A stretch of DNA of 64,000 nt, taken from NCBI GenBank assembly GCA_024195265.1, contig JAJLRJ010000006.1, positions 29,504,564 through 29,568,563 on the forward strand, written 5' to 3'. This DNA is from Dendrophyllia cribrosa (lineage: Eukaryota > Cnidaria > Anthozoa > Scleractinia > Dendrophylliidae). A program made the translations under genes and the position numbers. The notes below the pieces were generated by a model, which was given only the letters and a program-made list of their open reading frames with translations, was not told the DNA's origin and did no database searches. Within the stretch, counting starts at the first letter, position 1, and every line of letters starts with the position of its first letter. Below are positions 61,940 to 64,000 of the stretch, one piece after another.

Positions 61940-62276
61940 AAGAAAAAAAACTGGTTAAAGTGTTGAATGGAGATGCGTTTTCCCCTTTCAAAGCATGGCC
62001 AATGGAGATGAGGATAATATTTTGGAAGAAGCCACTGGGCGATACGGAAACCTTCAAAATGGTGTTATTTCTTATAGGCAATGGATGCGAGCCCACATTG
62101 ATTGCAGAGTGGATTACGTCTTCTCAATTTTGGGGCACAACTAAAGGAGCTGAGAAAGAGCAAGGCAGATAGATTTTATCTTAAACAATGCGGATCAGAA
62201 GCGGCATTCCTGGTTTTATTTTGACATTGACTATAACAAAGTGCTATATTTAAATGGCCTGCCAAAAAAGAAGTGA
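61940..62276 (+). pseudogene. Coding remnant of unknown family, one frameshift
   Basis: The frame 61960-62155 reads MLNGDAFSPFKAWPMEMRII, FWKKPLGDTETFKMVLFLIG and NGCEPTLIAEWITSSQFWGT. A one-base shift near 62155 leads into ERARQIDFILNNADQKRHSW and FYFDIDYNKVLYLNGLPKKK, ending at TGA 62276. Both parts have clear coding texture (aromatic-rich, no low complexity) and join naturally. I do not recognise the family. Confidence 0.45.
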
Positions 62277-62599
62277 AACAGAGATAAACTACATCGATGT
62301 GAAGGCAGTTTACTAAACTAAAAGTGAACAATGACATTATTGATTTGATATGTGATAAGTGTGCTACAATAAATGATTAAATGAATGTATATTCTGATTG
62401 TGTTTCGATCGTGGGAAGGGTTGTTAATTTTTATATCGTTTGAATCGTGCATACTTATGTTTGGTGGAGTGGCGTGTTTTGATTTAACGCCTCCCCGCGC
62501 TAATATTGACTCGCGCCTCCTTGCTAATGTCGCGAAAGTTGTCCGTTTTGTCATGACGTTGCATTCGTTTGAATGGTAAAGAACGAAATATATATGCAT
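62277..62599. other. No recognisable gene
   Basis: AT-rich transition to the minisatellite. CTCGCGCC-type words begin near 62510. Confidence 0.45.
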
Positions 62600-63245
62600 T
62601 TTCTTCATTTCTCTCGCGTGAATATTCGGGTTTATTTTTTTCGGCTCGTGTGTTTGTGAAAGCGTATCGTAGCAAAATAGATATTTGGTGTAGTGGCATG
62701 TTATTTGTCGCGTGTAGGTTCCTTATTTCCTCTCGCGTGAATGTTCGGGCTTAGTTTTCGGCTAGCGTGTTTGTTTATATTTGAAAGCGTATCGTAGTAA
62801 AATAGATATTTGGTGTAGTGGCGCGCTGTTTGTCGCCTCACGCTTAAAGAACGAGATATATGTGTTGGTTTCTTATTTTCTCTCGCGTGAATGTTCCGGT
62901 TTAGTTTTCGGCTCGCGTGTTTGTTTATATTTGAAAGCGTAGCACACTGAGTAAGATAGATATTTAGTGCAGTGGCACGTTGTTTGTCGCCTCACGCTTA
63001 TAATTAATGAACGAGATATATGCACGTGAAAGCGTATCGTAGCAAAATAGATATTTGGTGTAGTGGCACGTTATTTGTCGCGTGTAGGTTCTTTATTTCC
63101 TCTCGCGTGAATGTTCGGGTTTAGTTTTCGGCTCGCGTGTTTGTTTATATTTGAAAGCGTATCGTAGTAAAAATAGATATTTGGTGTAGTGGCGCGCTGT
63201 TTGTCGCCTCACGTTGTTTGTCGCCTCACGCTTAAAGAACGAGAT
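62600..63245. repeat. Minisatellite of 90-155-bp units
   Basis: AGATATTTGGTG-type anchors at about 62679, 62804, 62958, 63049 and 63175. Units share CTCTCGCGTGAATGTTCGGG, TTTAGTTTTCGGCTCGCGTG and GAAAGCGTATCGTAG, with internal deletions giving the uneven spacing (125, 154, 91, 126 bp). Confidence 0.85.
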
Positions 63246-63720
63246 ACATGCACGCTCCGTAAGCAAGGATACGTTCCGTACGAAACGTACGGTTCGTACG
63301 AATCGATTGGACAGTAACAAGTTATTCACAGTGACTAAGTGTGATAATGAGATGCACGTTCCGTATACACACGGAACACGGTCCGTTCGAAACGTACGGT
63401 TCGTACGAATCGTATGAACAGTAAAAAGTTATTCACACTGACTGAGTGTGATAATGAGATGCACGTTCCGTATACAGTCAGAACACGGACCGTAAGCAAG
63501 GATAACGTTCCGTGCGAAACGTACGGTTCGTACGAATCGTACGGACAGTAAAAAGTTATTCACACTGACTGAGTGTGATAATGAGATGCACGCTCCGTAT
63601 ACAGACAGAACACGAACTGTATAGTTACGAAAAGTTTGAAGGTTACGGACCGTAAGCGAGGATGACGATCCGTACGTTTTGTACGGACCGTCAACATTTA
63701 CTCACGGTCCGTATCAGTGC
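63246..63720. repeat. Tandem repeat of ~107-127-bp units with GTACGGTTCGTACGAAT
   Basis: Anchors GAAACGTACGGTTCGTACGA at 63282, 63389 and 63516, separated by conserved AGTTATTCACACTGACTGAG and GATAATGAGATGCACG. The core is rich in CGTACG palindromes. The right end degrades after 63620. Related in wording to the 142-bp duplication at 49.3 kb. Confidence 0.85.
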
Positions 63721-64000
63721 GACAGTATTGGACATGACTGGAGGCATTTTTCACTGTCATAGATAATCTTAGCAGACATCTCAGGAAACAGAAGTTTAAG
63801 ATAATTTCTTAACAGGTCTTCATTACCTGCAACACTTTTAAGCAGTCATTACACTACAAAAATGTAAGCTAACTGCCCCCAATAAATTGTATTTGAAATT
63901 TCTACCTTCATAACCTGCAATTAAACCATCTATCCCTTGTTTACATCAGCATTATACCGTTCGAATAACGTGGCCACTAATTAACATGACACCAATCGCT
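63721..64000. other. No recognisable gene
   Basis: AT-rich end of the window. Nothing supportable. Confidence 0.45.

Overview
This window is eukaryotic and almost certainly metazoan. The mix of element families (DIRS tyrosine-recombinase retrotransposons, Penelope-like elements, piggyBac, PIF/Harbinger, Crypton and Mutator-like transposases, L1-like and CR1/L2-like LINEs) and of decayed C2H2/DUF6589 and Myb/SANT proteins is what I would expect from a cnidarian, most likely a stony coral or sea anemone. The species cannot be read from the sequence. There are no operons, ribosomal RNA genes or CRISPR arrays. The sequence is AT-rich, has a 500-N assembly gap at 207-706, and most of it is transposon sequence or transposon wreckage.

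Layout. 0.9-2.4 kb: Mutator-like transposase broken by an 11-bp tandem duplication (minus). 3.2-3.6 kb: first exon of a methyl-CpG-binding-domain-like gene (minus), the best host-gene candidate. 5.1-6.4 kb: Myb/SANT and other decayed coding sequence. 7-8 kb: two copies of a hairpin MITE (third at 22.8 kb). 8.3-9.0 kb: RFX-like winged-helix pseudogene running into an L1-like LINE (endonuclease and ORF1, minus, 9.0-11.0 kb). 13.0-22.2 kb: two head-to-tail DIRS-type elements. The second contains a 3.6-kb TIR element that itself holds a piggyBac, plus a hAT-like and a mariner-like MITE. 22.3 kb: kinase N-lobe remnant. 22.9-24.6 kb: MULE/SWIM transposase pseudogene. 27.9-29.6 kb: Crypton-type recombinase. 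30.3-31.9 kb: CR1/L2-like LINE. 33.1-34.2 kb: piggyBac-like non-autonomous element. 37.2-38.3 kb: C2H2 plus DUF6589 gene remnant with recognisable splice sites. 38.6-42.5 kb: a complete but decayed PIF/Harbinger element (Myb-like gene plus transposase, TIRs, 3-bp TSD). 42.9-43.9 kb: Penelope-like 3' end with a GIY-YIG domain and a hammerhead-ribozyme-like fold. 44-49.3 kb: a second DIRS locus, interrupted by a second TIR element of the same style and by a dispersed repeat. 50.3-61.9 kb: a nested structure with ~0.6-kb direct repeats outside ~1.85-kb inverted arms, a 63-bp foldback insertion in the spacer, and a young L1-like LINE with an open 960-codon reading frame. 61.9-63.7 kb: one unrecognised coding remnant, then minisatellite arrays.

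A ~1.2-1.3-kb dispersed repeat, called R1 here, occurs four times (25.0, 31.9, 35.9 and 46.3 kb). Insertion order can be read in several places because removing the insert reconnects a recognisable reading frame across the target-site duplication. Several dead genes carry in-frame TGA codons where the family usually has Arg, which fits decay of CGA at methylated CpG. Apart from the MBD-like exon I see no confidently intact cellular gene.
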